Shown one piece after another: positions 22,358-23,142 of a DNA stretch of 23,142 nucleotides (position 1 is its first letter; the number at the start of each line of letters is the position of its first letter). Origin of the DNA: a virus; IMG/VR virus record IMGVR_UViG_3300034520_000242, positions 1-23,142 of that record. The stretch is one strand, 5' to 3'. The position numbers were made by a program, and so were the translations under genes. The notes below the pieces were generated by a model. That model was not told the origin of the DNA. It searched no databases and saw only the letters and a list, made by a program, of their open reading frames with translations.

Positions 22358-23142
22358 ATGAGTAAGAGATATTTAACAGCAGAAAGTGTATGTGCAGGGC
22401 ATCCTGATAAACTGTGCGATATTATTGCTGACAGTATTTTGGATGCATGTCTTAGAAAAGATAAAGCATCACGCGTAGCTTGTGAGGTTATGGCTACTAA
22501 AGGAAAAATTATCGTGGCGGGCGAGATCTCCTGCAGCGAGAAAATTGATATCAGAAGCATTGTTAAGAATGTGCTAAAAGAACTAGGTTATAACCCTTTG
22601 AAATTTTTAATTTATGTATATGTACACAATCAGAGTTCTGATATTGCAGCTGGTGTGAATACTGCACTAGAAGCACGAAATGGTATAAACGAACAATATG
22701 GTTCCATCGGCGCTGGTGATCAAGGTACTATGTATGGTTATGCCACAAAAGAAACCAGAGAAATGCTTCCCCTTCCCCTTGTCTTATCTCATCGAATTGT
22801 AAAGAGACTAGATGAGGCAAGGAAAGGTAAACTTATTAAAGGTATCCTTCCCGATGGAAAAGCACAGGTGACCATTGAGTATAATGATGATGTTCCAGTG
22901 AGAGTTAAGACCATTGTAGTGTCAGTTCAGCATGAAAAGAATAAAACTCAGGAAGAGTTAAAATCAGATATTCTAAATAATGTGTTATGGCAGTGTTTTG
23001 AGGATTTCCCTTTTGATGATGAAACAGAAATTCTTATTAATCCATCTGGACAGTTTGTATTAGGAGGACCTGCTGCAGATACAGGTTTAACTGGAAGAAA
23101 GATCATGGTGGATACTTATGGTGGACTTGCATCACATGGTGG
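22358..23142 (+). CDS. metK: Phage-encoded S-adenosylmethionine synthetase (methionine adenosyltransferase), 3'-truncated by window edge
   Basis: 261 codons are visible and the reading frame remains open at the right edge. The ATG has AAGGAG eight bases upstream and lies 17 bases after the terS stop. Family signatures: GHPDK at 14-18, HNQSSDIAAGV (90-100), the GAGDQG hexapeptide at 118-123, PDGKAQVTIEY (165-175), and GGPAADTGLTGRKI (236-249). The enzyme makes SAM from methionine and ATP. It is divergent from chromosomal MetK (for example SVCAGHPDKLCDIIADS and a short connector after residue 50). It probably serves a phage DNA methylase expected further right, which is not in view. Activity is inferred from retained motifs. 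Confidence 0.92.
   Translation, partial: MSKRYLTAESVCAGHPDKLCDIIADSILDACLRKDKASRVACEVMATKGKIIVAGEISCSEKIDIRSIVKNVLKELGYNPLKFLIYVYVHNQSSDIAAGVNTALEARNGINEQYGSIGAGDQGTMYGYATKETREMLPLPLVLSHRIVKRLDEARKGKLIKGILPDGKAQVTIEYNDDVPVRVKTIVVSVQHEKNKTQEELKSDILNNVLWQCFEDFPFDDETEILINPSGQFVLGGPAADTGLTGRKIMVDTYGGLASHG

Noticed and set aside
22207-22560. 117-codon minus-strand frame opposite terS and metK
   Set aside because: Antisense to conserved TerS and MetK segments, with no ribosome site or domain.
1-23142. CRISPR array, rRNA or insertion sequence
   Set aside because: No spaced direct repeats of array type, no ribosomal RNA-like sequence, and no transposase motif was found on reading either strand.

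Overview
The window reads as the middle of a tailed-phage (siphovirus-type) prophage in a low-GC Firmicute, most likely a clostridial host. The evidence is strong AGGAGG-type ribosome binding sites, AT-rich codon use, and a typical Firmicutes prophage gene order. That order is: small sigma-like regulator, DUF2800 nuclease, DUF2815, family A DNA polymerase, antirepressor, VapE-type primase-helicase, VRR-NUC, SNF2-type helicase, late regulator, HNH, terminase small subunit. No tRNA, rRNA, CRISPR array, transposase or integrase was seen. The taxon is inferred from gene content and could not be searched.

Left part (1-9810, all on the minus strand): a tightly packed eight-gene defence operon. In transcription order it holds a three-gene ABC-three-component (ABC-3C) system (C-terminal-domain/effector subunit, middle component, DUF3732-like ABC ATPase), a 70-residue excisionase-like HTH protein, a complete type I restriction-modification system (HsdM, HsdS, HsdR), and a GIY-YIG nuclease that runs off the left edge. 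Spacings run from a 14-base overlap to a gap of about 29 bases, so co-transcription is likely. Three tandem 11-bp TTTGACC repeats lie just upstream of the first gene.

Junction (9836-10158): a divergent intergenic region with the repeats and possible operator-like motifs, but no recognisable cI/cro pair. Right part (10159-23142, all plus strand): a 48-residue microprotein gene, a large nested hairpin/terminator, a sigma-70 region 4-like regulator, and tandem terminators. Next come an operon of two small unknowns, a RecB/Cas4-like Fe-S nuclease (DUF2800), a DUF2815 protein and DNA polymerase, ending in a terminator whose flanking sequence repeats the one at 11005-11048. Then follow antirepressor, nucleoside-deoxyribosyltransferase-like protein and VapE. 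A 257-bp non-coding stretch packed with GGAAC/GTTCC motifs comes next and is a candidate replication origin or control region. After it lie VRR-NUC, SNF2 helicase, the late-regulator candidate and a terminator. The packaging start follows: HNH nuclease, a probable cos region, P27-type terminase small subunit, and a divergent S-adenosylmethionine synthetase cut by the right edge.

How it fits together: the plus-strand genes form a self-contained replication, recombination and packaging-initiation programme, with regulators at its beginning (10470) and end (20738). The minus-strand block looks like defence cargo sitting next to the early region. The phage-borne SAM synthetase is notable because type I enzymes and phage methylases use SAM. 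A link between the two is inference only.
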